DNA from: Pelagibacteraceae bacterium AG-337-G06
GTDB lineage: Bacteria > Pseudomonadota > Alphaproteobacteria > Pelagibacterales > AG-422-B15
Reading direction: 5' to 3'
Length of the DNA stretch: 64,000 bases
NCBI GenBank assembly: GCA_003282175.1
Contig: QBZX01000004.1
Span: forward strand, 1-64,000
In this document: positions 16,385-24,553 of the stretch, in pieces
How positions within the stretch are numbered: the stretch's first letter is position 1
Layout: each line of letters begins with the position of its first letter
Notes under the pieces: generated by a model
The model's input: the letters and a program-made list of their open reading frames with translations, nothing else
The model's database searches: none
Told to the model about the DNA's origin: nothing
Program-made: the position numbers and the translations under genes

Positions 16385-16776
16385 TTGCCAATATCCTTAT
16401 TCATGCCATCTCCCCCAATTTGTTGATCTGCTCCAAGTGAATAGATATCAATATTGCTATTTTTTCCAGGGTTACTAAATTGATATGGACTTCCCCAAGG
16501 ATCAAGTGGAAGTCTTTTTAAATAAGTATTCATATTTTCATTTGCAAGAATTGATAGGCCTTCTGAATTAGATGGGTATCTTCCATTATCGAGTTTAAAT
16601 AAGTCCAATGCTCCCTCCAAAGCCATTATATCATTTTTTACTTTTGTTGCCCTTGCTTCGTCTGGTCGACTTATAACTGATGGGACAATAAATGAAGCCA
16701 TAATGGCTATTATGATCAAGACAACCATAATTTCAATAAGAGTAAAACCACTATTTGATTTGTTTTTATTTTTCAT
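16366..16776 (-). CDS. gspG: Type II secretion major pseudopilin GspG
   Basis: The 136-residue protein is highly recognisable: leader and helix SGFTLIEIMVVLIIIAIMA, then ALDLFKLDNGRYPSNSEGL and LDPWGSPYQFSNPGKN, and the end DIYSLGADQQIGGDGMNKDIGNW, where acidic residues bind calcium in relatives. It polymerises into the periplasmic pseudopilus. It overlaps gspF by 4 bp (ATGA type). Confidence 0.96.
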   Translation of the reverse strand: MKNKNKSNSGFTLIEIMVVLIIIAIMASFIVPSVISRPDEARATKVKNDIMALEGALDLFKLDNGRYPSNSEGLSILANENMNTYLKRLPLDPWGSPYQFSNPGKNSNIDIYSLGADQQIGGDGMNKDIGNWNLNE

Positions 16777-17972
16777 ACAATTTCATTCATAGTTAAGATA
16801 GGCGATAATATTCCAAATGCGATAACCGATACAACGATACCAATTATTATTATAATAGTGGGTTCAATTAATTTACTCAATCTTTCGATACTATTGTCCA
16901 CCTGTGTATTGAGTTGGGTGGAAAGTCGATCAAATATATCAACTAACTGTCCAGTCTCTTCACCAGCCGATATCATTGTGAGAGAATATGCTGGAAAGAT
17001 ACCTACATTCTTTAATTCTTTTGATAAAATACTACCTTTTCTTATTTCCTCAGGAATGTGTTTAAGACTCTTCTTTAGAGATATACTTGGCAGTGAGTTG
17101 ATAGATAACTCTAAAGCATGATCAATTTGTAAACCCGATAATAAGTTAATACTCATTTGTCTGCAGAAAAGATTGTAATTTGTATTTATTATAAACTTGT
17201 TTAAATAAGGTATTCTTATAAAAAAATTTGATAAATAATTTTTTACAACATTTCTTTTCAGCAAGTAAAATAATCCAATAATTAACGTTCCTAAAACAAT
17301 TGAACTCTCGATTCCGTAATTAGTCATGAAATAGGATAGATCGAATAAGAACTGAGTAATGCTTGGTAAATTTGCTCCTGCGTTTTGAAAAGTTAATGCA
17401 AATTGAGGAATTACCTGAGTTAGTATGATATTAACAACCAAGAGCGTAATAATAAACAAGAAGAATGGGTAGATCAAAGCATTTGTAACTCTTTGCTGTA
17501 TCTTGGTTTTCATATCTAAAAGTAAATTCATATTTTTTAGAACCTTAGGCAATTTTCCATTGAGCTCAGCAGACTCAATCATTTCAATGAGTTCACTTTT
17601 TATAGTTGGTTTAGAAATTTTTATTGAGTGAGCCAAAGACTCACCGCGCCTTAAATTTTGCGATATATTAACTAACATTTTTGATATTTGTTTGTCTGTT
17701 TCTGTATCGGTAAGACTTTCAATAGCACTGCTTACAGTCAAACCAGTTGAAATCATTATTGAAAAGTTTGTAAAGAATTGTGAAGTTTGTTTTAAAGAAA
17801 GAATACTTTTTCTTGTAAAGATAAAATTTAATTGTTTTTTTTCATTTATTTTTAAAATAGTTAATTTTTGTTTTTGAATGATATTTTTAGCATCATCGAT
17901 ATTATTCGCCTCAATAACATCCTTAATAATGCCTCCAGAAGAGTCCATTGCATTAAAAAAGAATTTTCTCAT
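16773..17972 (-). CDS. gspF: Type II secretion inner-membrane platform protein GspF
   Basis: The 399-residue polytopic protein has two copies of the T2SSF domain (about 70-190 and 270-390), each followed by hydrophobic segments (around 170-190, 220-240 and 370-390). Typical stretches are FFTNFSIMISTGLTVSSAIESL and MISAGEETGQLVDIFDRLS. It couples ATP hydrolysis by GspE to pseudopilus growth. It starts 5 bp after gspE. Confidence 0.95.
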   Translation of the reverse strand: MRKFFFNAMDSSGGIIKDVIEANNIDDAKNIIQKQKLTILKINEKKQLNFIFTRKSILSLKQTSQFFTNFSIMISTGLTVSSAIESLTDTETDKQISKMLVNISQNLRRGESLAHSIKISKPTIKSELIEMIESAELNGKLPKVLKNMNLLLDMKTKIQQRVTNALIYPFFLFIITLLVVNIILTQVIPQFALTFQNAGANLPSITQFLFDLSYFMTNYGIESSIVLGTLIIGLFYLLKRNVVKNYLSNFFIRIPYLNKFIINTNYNLFCRQMSINLLSGLQIDHALELSINSLPSISLKKSLKHIPEEIRKGSILSKELKNVGIFPAYSLTMISAGEETGQLVDIFDRLSTQLNTQVDNSIERLSKLIEPTIIIIIGIVVSVIAFGILSPILTMNEIV

Positions 17973-17977
17973 CTTAA

Positions 17978-19291
17978 TTATCTAATTTCTTTATTTTCTT
18001 TTTTAATTTTAATCGCTTCATTAATTGAAGTATGTTCTGTTGAAAGATATTTTTTCAAATAATTTTCTTCTGTGCTCTTACTTATTGCTTCTTTAAGTTC
18101 TTCATTCATATTAATAATCTCAAAAATACCTGATCTTTCATCACCTTCATAATTCTTTTCAAGTGTTTGTCCTACTAGGCAGATCACACTAGATGTTAGC
18201 ATTTTTCGATCAATGCCCAGTTCATTGAGCCTATCAAATGATCCTAGAGGTGTATTTGTATGCAGTGTTGTAAGTACAAGATGTCCAGTGAGGCTCGCCC
18301 TTACTGCAATATCAGCAGTTTCTTCATCTCTGATTTCACCCACCAAAATAACATCTGGATCTTGTCTTAGAATTGATCGCAATCCATTTGCAAATGATAA
18401 ATCAATTTTATTATTTACTTGAGTTTGACTTATCCCATCAATTTTATACTCAATTGGGTCCTCAATAGTCATTATATTTATATTTTTCTGCTTTATTTTT
18501 TCAATTGCTGCATAAAGTGTTGTTGTTTTTCCAGATCCAGTAGGACCCGTAACAAGAATTATGCCATTTCTGCTATCTAAAAAATTTTCAAACTCTGCTA
18601 CTTGCTTGTCCAACATACCAAGATTATTTAATTGAAGTTTCTGACTTTTTTGGTCGAGAAGTCTCAAAACAATTCTTTCACTATCATAAGAGGGAAGTGT
18701 TGAAATCCTGAGATCAATTGGTCTTTTACCAAGATTAATTGTAACCCTTCCATCTTGAGGTTTCCTTTTCTCAGTGATGTCTAATCCACTTATAATTTTT
18801 ATTCTGGTAAACAATCTTGATGCTATCTCTGCTTGTAAAGAAAATACATTATTAAATGAGCCGTGAATTCTCATTTTGATATGAAGTTTATTGTCAAAGA
18901 TTTGGAGATGGATATCTGAAGCTTTTTTGGTAATGGCTTCTTTAAGAATTAAATTAAATAATTTTATAACGGGTGCATCATCCTGCGTGTCTAATATATC
19001 TTCTGTGCTCTCTATCTCTTTAATTACCTCATTAATTTTAAGTTCTTCTTCGACCTCATGGATTGCTGCACTCTCATTATTATTTATGAATTTTTCTTCA
19101 AGAATATGATTAAACTTTTCAGTGTCATACCACTTAATCTCATAAGGTTTTTTTAATCTATATGAGATCTTTTCTAGTATTTCGAGGTTAGCATTTTTAT
19201 CAGCAAATATTTTTAATTTAGTATCATTATCGTCGTCAATGATAAGCTTATTTTCTTTTGAAAAATTATAGTCTGTGTAGGAGTGGGTCAC
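17978..19291 (-). CDS. gspE: Type II secretion ATPase GspE, lacking the cysteine-rich subdomain
   Basis: Hexameric secretion ATPase at the cytoplasmic face. The 437 residues contain KKASDIHLQ (Asp-box region), Walker A GPTGSGKTT (249-257), the Asp box IEDPIEY, Walker B VILVGE (315-320), the His box LTGHLVLTTLHTN, and arginine fingers. Typical GspE proteins are about 490-500 residues with a metal-binding subdomain of two CxxC pairs before the final RTGIYE motif. Here CLVGQTLEKNYEGDERSGIFEI runs straight through that point (about 371-392), and no CxxC exists anywhere. The N-terminal domain is also short. Confidence 0.95.
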   Translation of the reverse strand: MTHSYTDYNFSKENKLIIDDDNDTKLKIFADKNANLEILEKISYRLKKPYEIKWYDTEKFNHILEEKFINNNESAAIHEVEEELKINEVIKEIESTEDILDTQDDAPVIKLFNLILKEAITKKASDIHLQIFDNKLHIKMRIHGSFNNVFSLQAEIASRLFTRIKIISGLDITEKRKPQDGRVTINLGKRPIDLRISTLPSYDSERIVLRLLDQKSQKLQLNNLGMLDKQVAEFENFLDSRNGIILVTGPTGSGKTTTLYAAIEKIKQKNINIMTIEDPIEYKIDGISQTQVNNKIDLSFANGLRSILRQDPDVILVGEIRDEETADIAVRASLTGHLVLTTLHTNTPLGSFDRLNELGIDRKMLTSSVICLVGQTLEKNYEGDERSGIFEIINMNEELKEAISKSTEENYLKKYLSTEHTSINEAIKIKKENKEIR

Positions 19292-19293
19292 TA

Positions 19294-21078
19294 TTAATCT
19301 GCTAATTGAATATGTTCTTCAATACTTATATCAGAAATATCGGGTATGATTGTAAAACTGCCTGTATTGTCATTTAATAGCCCTTCAATTCGTGAATATT
19401 TACTATTAGTGAAATCACTCATATCTTCTGCTTGAGGGGCATCTACAATCGTAGTTTTTATAAATATAATAAGATTTCTTTTCTCCATCACCTGAGAAGT
19501 ATTTCTGAAAATTCCACCTAAAATAGGGATATCACCAAGTAAAGGAACTCTATTTTCCTGTTCAACCATCTTCTCATCGATCAGGCCTCCGATTACAATT
19601 AACTCTTTATTATTGACGACCACATTTGTTTTGATTGATTTTTTACTTGTTACTGTATCATTCGATGATGTGACTGTAGGATCAATACTTGAAACTACTT
19701 GGAGTATATTAAGTCTAATTCTATCTTTATCGCTAATTTGAGGCTTAATTCTTAGAGTGACACCGACATCTTGTCTTTCCAGGGTTTGAAAAGCTGTATT
19801 ATTGCTATCATTAAACTGTCCTGTTTTAAAAGGAACATTTCTTCCAACAATAATTTCTGCCTCTTCATTATCGATAGTGATTAGACTCGGTGTTGAAAGA
19901 ATGTCAGAGGTTGTATTTGTTGCAAGCAAATCAATTATGCCAACTATATCACTCACAGTATTTTCTGTAAATTGAAGCAAATTGCTTGTTCCTAATTGAA
20001 GCGAAGTACTTAAATCTCCACTTAATGTTCCAGTTAAACTTGATATTCCTAAGGCAAGTGCATCACCATCAGAGATATCGGCAACGACTGCTTCAACAAG
20101 AACTTGTTTTCTTGCAATATCCAATTTATCAATAACATTCCTTAACATTTTTTGAGTTCCAAGATCTCCTCTGATTATTAAGGCATTTAAGTTCTTGTCT
20201 GCTTGAATTTTTACTTTCTGTGTCTCACCAGACTCAGTCGCTTGCTTAACCAGAGATCTTAAAGTTTCTGCCAAATACTCTGATTGCGCATGTTTTAAAT
20301 AAATAACTTGGGTTTCATCTGTAATACGATTTTTTTCTTCAAGAGTATCAATGAGAGTCTTAATCTCCTGAGTATCATTTTTATGCGATTTAATAATTAG
20401 TGAGTTGGTATTTTTATCGACCATAAACATAGGAACTGAATAATTCATTCCCATTTGTTTTTTCTCATCAGCAAAAAAACGGTCCAGTACTTTTGCAACA
20501 TCTATTGCATTAATGTTTTCTATTTTAATAATATTTGTATCAGTTAGGTTTGGTTCATCAATTTTGCTAATTATTCTATTTATCTTATTAATACTGAAGG
20601 CATTTGAAGTAATAATAAGTGAATTATTACTTACTAAGGGTACCAAACTAGACTCTGACGGTAATAATGGTTGCACTGATGAAATAAAATTTCCTACAGG
20701 TATATTTTTTAATCTAAATAACTGAGTGACAATTTGATCATTTGGAGATTCAGAATTTGCCTCTATAAGTAAAGATCCTTCTCGCATTATCTGATCAGGT
20801 ACTATTTTGATTATATTATCTTGTTGCTGCATTACAAAACCATGAACTTTAAGAATAGAATGAATCATCGACTCCGCCTCACTAACGTTCATTTCTTCAG
20901 TTGAGATTACATTAACTTTTCCAACTACCCTAGGATCAACGATAAAGGTTTTTCCAACGAGAAGAGCAAAGCCTTCGATGACATCGACAAGATTTGCATC
21001 CTTAAAATTAAATGTAATAGCATTAGCTGGCAATGATAGTGATAACGATATCATTAAGATGATAAAAATCTTTTTCAT
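19294..21078 (-). CDS. gspD: Type II secretion outer-membrane secretin GspD
   Basis: The 594-residue protein has a signal peptide (cleavage predicted after ANA), an N0 domain beginning ITFNFKDANLVDVIEGF, repeated N1-N3 domains (about 95-310, with LIIKSHKNDTQEI and LNALIIRGD), and the secretin core (about 320-560) with VEAVVADISDGDALALG, VGRNVPFKTGQF, the VVNNKELIVIGGLID segment and VPLLGDIPILGGIFR. It forms the 15-fold outer-membrane channel. No separate pilotin gene is recognised unless the tiny lipoprotein at 9648 serves it. Confidence 0.97.
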   Translation of the reverse strand: MKKIFIILMISLSLSLPANAITFNFKDANLVDVIEGFALLVGKTFIVDPRVVGKVNVISTEEMNVSEAESMIHSILKVHGFVMQQQDNIIKIVPDQIMREGSLLIEANSESPNDQIVTQLFRLKNIPVGNFISSVQPLLPSESSLVPLVSNNSLIITSNAFSINKINRIISKIDEPNLTDTNIIKIENINAIDVAKVLDRFFADEKKQMGMNYSVPMFMVDKNTNSLIIKSHKNDTQEIKTLIDTLEEKNRITDETQVIYLKHAQSEYLAETLRSLVKQATESGETQKVKIQADKNLNALIIRGDLGTQKMLRNVIDKLDIARKQVLVEAVVADISDGDALALGISSLTGTLSGDLSTSLQLGTSNLLQFTENTVSDIVGIIDLLATNTTSDILSTPSLITIDNEEAEIIVGRNVPFKTGQFNDSNNTAFQTLERQDVGVTLRIKPQISDKDRIRLNILQVVSSIDPTVTSSNDTVTSKKSIKTNVVVNNKELIVIGGLIDEKMVEQENRVPLLGDIPILGGIFRNTSQVMEKRNLIIFIKTTIVDAPQAEDMSDFTNSKYSRIEGLLNDNTGSFTIIPDISDISIEEHIQLAD

Positions 21079-21842
21079 TAATCCTCTAATCTTCTAACTA
21101 CAAATTTTTGCAATTTACCATTTCGAAAGAGCGATGCTACTATATCTTTTCTTCCTTGTAACTTAATATAAGCATCATTAAGGGTTGCTAGATTAAATAC
21201 ATTATGACCACTTAAATTAAATAAAAAGTCATTTTTTTCTAAGTGTAATTTTTCAAGTACTTTTCCATCAACCAAATCATTTATAAAGACCCCATTAATA
21301 TTGTTTATAGTTCCTTGCTCAGCTTTTAGATAAGGTAAAACTTCAATTAAAGAAACATCAAGAACTATTACACCCGTTGCTTGAGTAACAGCGCTGTTGT
21401 CAGCTAGGGACAGTTTATAAAGTTCATTATTATATCTTAACTGTATGTTGCCCTTGCTGATTTTGTGTAAAACAACATTTTCTGAAATTATATCACCTGG
21501 ACGAAATAAACCTGTCTCACTCTTTGCATTCTCAGACTCAAGCATAACAAAACCCTCATCAGACTTATCGTTTACAGATATTATTCCAACGACTTTTAAA
21601 CCTAAATTCTCAAAAAAAATATCTGCATTCGGGATTGAACTTAATTCTTTTTTATCATCAACAAGTGATAAAAAATTATCATTTATCATTAAGTTAAAAC
21701 TTGTCACATCTGGGGAAGAATAATTATAGAGAATATTATTTTCACTACTATTTAAACTAATTGAATTATACAAATAAATTGCTGAAAGTGGCAGTAAAGC
21801 GTAACTCAAATACTTGAAAAAATTGTTAATATTAATTTCCAT
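21078..21842 (-). CDS. gspC: Type II secretion protein GspC with PDZ domain
   Basis: First gene of the operon. The 254-residue protein has a short cytoplasmic end, one membrane helix (about 10-28), a homology region (about 70-150, FFENLGLKVVGIISVND) that contacts the N0 domain of GspD, and a C-terminal PDZ domain (about 175-254, with GVFINDLVDGKVLEKLHLEKNDF). It links the inner-membrane platform to the secretin and is thought to help choose substrates. Its stop overlaps the gspD start by 1 bp. Confidence 0.9.
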   Translation of the reverse strand: MEININNFFKYLSYALLPLSAIYLYNSISLNSSENNILYNYSSPDVTSFNLMINDNFLSLVDDKKELSSIPNADIFFENLGLKVVGIISVNDKSDEGFVMLESENAKSETGLFRPGDIISENVVLHKISKGNIQLRYNNELYKLSLADNSAVTQATGVIVLDVSLIEVLPYLKAEQGTINNINGVFINDLVDGKVLEKLHLEKNDFLFNLSGHNVFNLATLNDAYIKLQGRKDIVASLFRNGKLQKFVVRRLED

Positions 21843-21986
21843 ATGAAAAAACTGAATTTAAAAAATTACCTTATATAATTGCTGATTAATTATCACATGG
21901 TAATGATTTAGCGTCAATAATCTGCATATTTAATTATTATTAAGATTTTTATTGTATCTAAGAATTAATTCATATCTGATGATTTT

Positions 21987-22736
21987 GTGTTAATTATAGC
22001 GTCAATATTGTTAGGCTTAATATTTGGAAGTTTTATTGGCAGTACAGTATATAGGTTAGTACATAATAAATCTCTTTTAACACCTAGGTCATACTGTCCT
22101 CACTGCCACAGGACAATATTGTGGTATTACAATATTCCTTTTTTTTCTTACATATGGTTAAAAGCTAAAACAAAATGTTGTAAATCTTCAATTTCAAGCT
22201 TCTATCCTTTTATTGAAGTTTCAACGGTAATTATTTTTTCTATCAATATTTTCCTATTCCAAAATATTGATTTAATTTTAATGTCTTTTTTATCAGTTAT
22301 TTTATTAATTATTTTCTTTACAGATTACTATTATTTCTTAATTCATGATGCATTGGTTGCATTTTTTTTATTATTTACAATTGTAGCTTTATTTTATTTT
22401 CAATTAAATCCCTTTAATGTTTCTTTTTTGAGTGCAGTACTCTGTTCATTAATTTCAATGTTTATAATTTGGTCTATCGGGAGAATACATTTATTTTTAA
22501 GAAAAACTGAAGGCTTAGGGGTAGGAGATGTAAAGCTAATTGGAGTAATTAGTTTATGGACTGGATTTGTCTATCTCCCAATATTAATAATAATTTCATC
22601 TGTACTTGCAATTTGTCATATATTGATGACTAGTAAATTATTTATTCAAAAAGAAAGATTTATGACTGTTAAATCACCGTTCGGGAGTTATCTGAGTCTA
22701 ACCTTGTTAATTCTAATATATTTAAGCCAGTGGTAA
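21987..22736 (+). CDS. gspO: Prepilin leader peptidase, GspO/PilD type
   Basis: Inner-membrane aspartic protease that cleaves and N-methylates the pseudopilins. The start is GTG 21987; the 249-residue product begins at the first membrane helix with LGLIFGSFIGSTVYRL. The two catalytic aspartates are visible in FFTDYYYFLIHD and in GLGVGDVKLIG. The methylase-side cysteine motif is unusual: C37 and C40 form CPHC, but the second pair reads TKCC (C64, C65) rather than CxxC. It is divergent from gspC with 144 bp between starts, so it is probably co-regulated with the operon. Confidence 0.92.
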   Translation: MLIIASILLGLIFGSFIGSTVYRLVHNKSLLTPRSYCPHCHRTILWYYNIPFFSYIWLKAKTKCCKSSISSFYPFIEVSTVIIFSINIFLFQNIDLILMSFLSVILLIIFFTDYYYFLIHDALVAFFLLFTIVALFYFQLNPFNVSFLSAVLCSLISMFIIWSIGRIHLFLRKTEGLGVGDVKLIGVISLWTGFVYLPILIIISSVLAICHILMTSKLFIQKERFMTVKSPFGSYLSLTLLILIYLSQW

Positions 22737-22755
22737 TTATTATACGTCTTGATGC

Positions 22756-22807
22756 TGCCCCCACACGGACTTGAATCGCGAACCTATTGATTACAGGTCA
22801 ATTGCTC
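22756..22807 (-). pseudogene. Partial tRNA-Thr copy (3' part only)
   Basis: These 52 bases match the 3' part of the intact tRNA-Thr at 23275 (from the end of the D-arm through anticodon, T-arm and acceptor) at 49 positions. The anticodon TGT is kept. The 5' acceptor strand and the D-arm are missing, and no CCA is encoded, so it cannot fold to a tRNA. Its orientation and position relative to the intact gene match a duplicated attachment site. Confidence 0.88.
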
Positions 22808-22850
22808 GATATAATATTTAATAATTATAAAAAAAAATATGGAGTTATAA

Positions 22851-23123
22851 ATGTTTGTATCTTTTACCGATTGGGAATTTGACGGAAATGTTGAAAATGC
22901 AGTTGAAAATATGAAAGGTTTTTGGCCTGAGATGAAAAAGCACGGAGCAACTAATATGCGTGCAACAGTCACGGGAGAAAAGACACTCAGAACGATGACT
23001 ATCTGGAGCAGCGAAGAACAAGTGAAAGCTAACATCGATGAAATTAGAGCGGCCGCTGGTAAAGCTGTAGGCATGACCACAACAGGTGGAATGATGGGTA
23101 CAGTCGCAGTTGAGCTGGACTAA
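22851..23123 (+). CDS. Small antibiotic-biosynthesis-monooxygenase-like (dimeric alpha/beta barrel) protein
   Basis: The 90-residue protein has a GGAG ribosome-binding site at 22841-22844. It begins with a beta strand (MFVSFTDWEF), then a helix (NVENAVENMKGFWPEMKKHGA), strands around NMRATVTG and TLRTMTIWSS, a helix (EEQVKANIDEIRAAAGKAV) and a final strand (GTVAVELD). That order fits a ferredoxin-like ABM/EthD-type fold, which usually dimerises; the family call is by pattern and its function is unknown. It is the only gene between the tRNA-Thr fragment and the intact tRNA-Thr, and it looks more GC-rich than its neighbours, which fits acquired cargo. Confidence 0.72.
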   Translation: MFVSFTDWEFDGNVENAVENMKGFWPEMKKHGATNMRATVTGEKTLRTMTIWSSEEQVKANIDEIRAAAGKAVGMTTTGGMMGTVAVELD

Positions 23124-23124
23124 T

Positions 23125-23166
23125 AAATTGTTATTTAAAATAATTACCTTACAAACAATTTTTTCT
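23125..23166 (+). terminator. Candidate terminator after the small monooxygenase-like gene
   Basis: AAATTGTT (23125-23132) and AACAATTT (23154-23161) form an 8-bp stem with a 21-base loop, followed by a T-rich run. It begins 2 bp after the stop codon. The stem is AT-rich, so the strength is doubtful. Confidence 0.4.
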
Positions 23167-23274
23167 TTTTCTTTTGTTACTGAAAAGCTAATTGATATAA
23201 AATCTCATAAAGGATAGCATTATACTTTATGCAATCAGTTGGAAGAAGTGTGAGTGAGTTTTTGTTGGAATTCG

Positions 23275-23350
23275 TGGTGCCCCCACACGGACTTGAACCG
23301 CGAACCTATTGATTACAAATCAATTGCTCTACCAATTGAGCTATAGGGGC
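23275..23350 (-). tRNA. tRNA-Thr (anticodon UGU)
   Basis: Read on the minus strand: acceptor GCCCCTA pairing with TGGGGGC, D-arm GCTC...GAGC, anticodon arm ATTGA-TTTGTAA-TCAAT with anticodon TGT, T-arm CGCGG-TTCAAGT-CCGTG (one mismatch-like pair), discriminator A and an encoded CCA (23275-23277). Its 3' end points to the small monooxygenase-like gene and the partial copy beyond it. Confidence 0.96.
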
Positions 23351-23420
23351 AACTTATTATCTAAATCTTTTTAAATTATAAGCTTTATTTGTCTATAATT
23401 ATTTATAAAATGAAACTAAT

Positions 23421-23519
23421 ATGAAAAGATTTTTAGATTTTATTGGTGGACAGATAGCTCTTGCTTATCTTGTGGTATTTTTTATTCTTGTATTAGCGAT
23501 GATTTCCCTAGCGCTATAA
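23421..23519 (+). CDS. Possible 32-residue single-pass membrane protein
   Basis: ATG 23421 opens a frame MKRFLDFIGG... that is almost entirely one hydrophobic helix (QIALAYLVVFFILVLAMISLAL) with a basic N-terminus. It ends by overlapping the 3' end of rlmB by 6 bp on the opposite strand. No convincing Shine-Dalgarno sequence is visible, so it may be chance; the clean charge/hydrophobic layout is the only support. Confidence 0.35.
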   Translation: MKRFLDFIGGQIALAYLVVFFILVLAMISLAL

Positions 23520-24281
23520 AATTGAGTTAGAAATACTATAAAACGTAATCGCGGCAGTATTAGAAACATTTAAACTTTCCAATTCATTATTTATATCTAT
23601 TCTGATAATTTCGTCACATAATGAACTGGTTATCTTTCTTAGTCCTTTACTTTCTGATCCGAGAATGATGACCACTTTTTTTGGAAATTTCACTTCTTTT
23701 ATAGATTTACCTGCCTTCATTTCTAAACCATAAATCCAATAACCAGATTCCTTTAAAAATTTAATACAAGAACTTATGTTTTTTATTTTTGTGAAGGGAA
23801 CTTTATCTAGACTACTAGACGCTGCTTTTGTAAGAAAGGAATTTTCGCTTACAGAGTTATCATGAGTAAGTATTACTCCGTCAAGCTTGAATGCTAATGC
23901 AGATCTAAAAATTGCACCTACATTTTGTGAATCTTCTAATTGATCTAGTAAAACAATAATTGATCTATTCTTATTACAGTGAGCAAGAAATTCTTTTAGC
24001 TCTGGAATATTTAGTCTTTCCACTCTGAGACAAATGCCTTGGTGATTCGAAATGCCGCCTAACAAGTTTTCAATTTCCTCTCTCGTTTTTTTTCGCTTTA
24101 CAAATGTAAATTGTTTAATATCAACTTCGTGAATTAGCTTTTTTTCTGCCTCTATTGTGAAGTTTAGCTCATATTTTATCCTTTTCTCATTTGTTAAGGC
24201 GCCAACAACTGCATGATGACCATAGATCCAATAGTCTGAATTTTGCCTTTTTTTAGGGAGTTTTTTATACCTATTCTTCAT
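23514..24281 (-). CDS. rlmB: TrmH/SpoU-family rRNA 2'-O-methyltransferase, RlmB type
   Basis: Predicted to methylate the 2'-OH of a guanosine (G2251 in E. coli 23S rRNA) using S-adenosylmethionine. The 255 residues show a short substrate-binding N-terminal domain and the SPOUT knot domain: motif 1 LEDSQNVGAIFRSA, motif 2 VIILGSESKGL, and motif 3 ELESLNVSNTAAI. The location beside tRNA-Tyr-tRNA-Gly-tuf is common in alphaproteobacteria. The rRNA position modified is inferred from family and not proven. Confidence 0.9.
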   Translation of the reverse strand: MKNRYKKLPKKRQNSDYWIYGHHAVVGALTNEKRIKYELNFTIEAEKKLIHEVDIKQFTFVKRKKTREEIENLLGGISNHQGICLRVERLNIPELKEFLAHCNKNRSIIVLLDQLEDSQNVGAIFRSALAFKLDGVILTHDNSVSENSFLTKAASSSLDKVPFTKIKNISSCIKFLKESGYWIYGLEMKAGKSIKEVKFPKKVVIILGSESKGLRKITSSLCDEIIRIDINNELESLNVSNTAAITFYSISNSIL

Positions 24282-24336
24282 ACATTAAAGAATTTATCAT
24301 TTTTAATTTAATTAGGCTCAAAAATATTAATATTTA

Positions 24337-24365
24337 TTGATTTAGCTTCTTTTTTTACATATAAA
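24337..24365 (+). promoter_or_regulatory. Candidate promoter for the tRNA-Tyr/tRNA-Gly/tuf/secE transcript
   Basis: TTGATT (24337-24342), a 17-bp spacer and TATAAA (24360-24365) lie 70 bp before tRNA-Tyr. A second possible minus-10, TATAAT at 24417-24422, is closer to the tRNA but has no good minus-35. The 153-bp gap between rlmB and tRNA-Tyr holds no gene. Confidence 0.4.
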
Positions 24366-24434
24366 TCACCCCTTAAGGTTCATTAGACTATGTCTAGGGA
24401 AACTTATCTTGAGATGTATAATTAAACTATCTCG

Positions 24435-24519
24435 GGAGGGGTGCCCGAGTGGTTAAAGGGGACGGGCTGTAAACCCGTTAGCTATGCTTACGTTGGTTCG
24501 AATCCAACCCCCTCCACCA
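24435..24519 (+). tRNA. tRNA-Tyr (anticodon GUA)
   Basis: Acceptor GGAGGGG pairs with CCCCTCC, the anticodon loop CTGTAAA gives anticodon GTA, and a long variable arm typical of bacterial tRNA-Tyr is present. The T-loop is TTCGAAT, and the CCA end is encoded. It is the first product of the transcript leading to tuf. Confidence 0.97.
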
Positions 24520-24553
24520 CGTAAAGGTACCTTATGGTAGCTTGAAGGAAATA

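Noticed and set aside
12281-21842. Idea that the pilin-like genes form a type IV pilus rather than type II secretion
   Set aside because: The full C-D-E-F-G-H-I-J-K-L-M order, the GspC PDZ domain, the GspK size and the GspG end with its acidic calcium site all point to type II secretion; no pilT, pilM or pilQ-type set is present.
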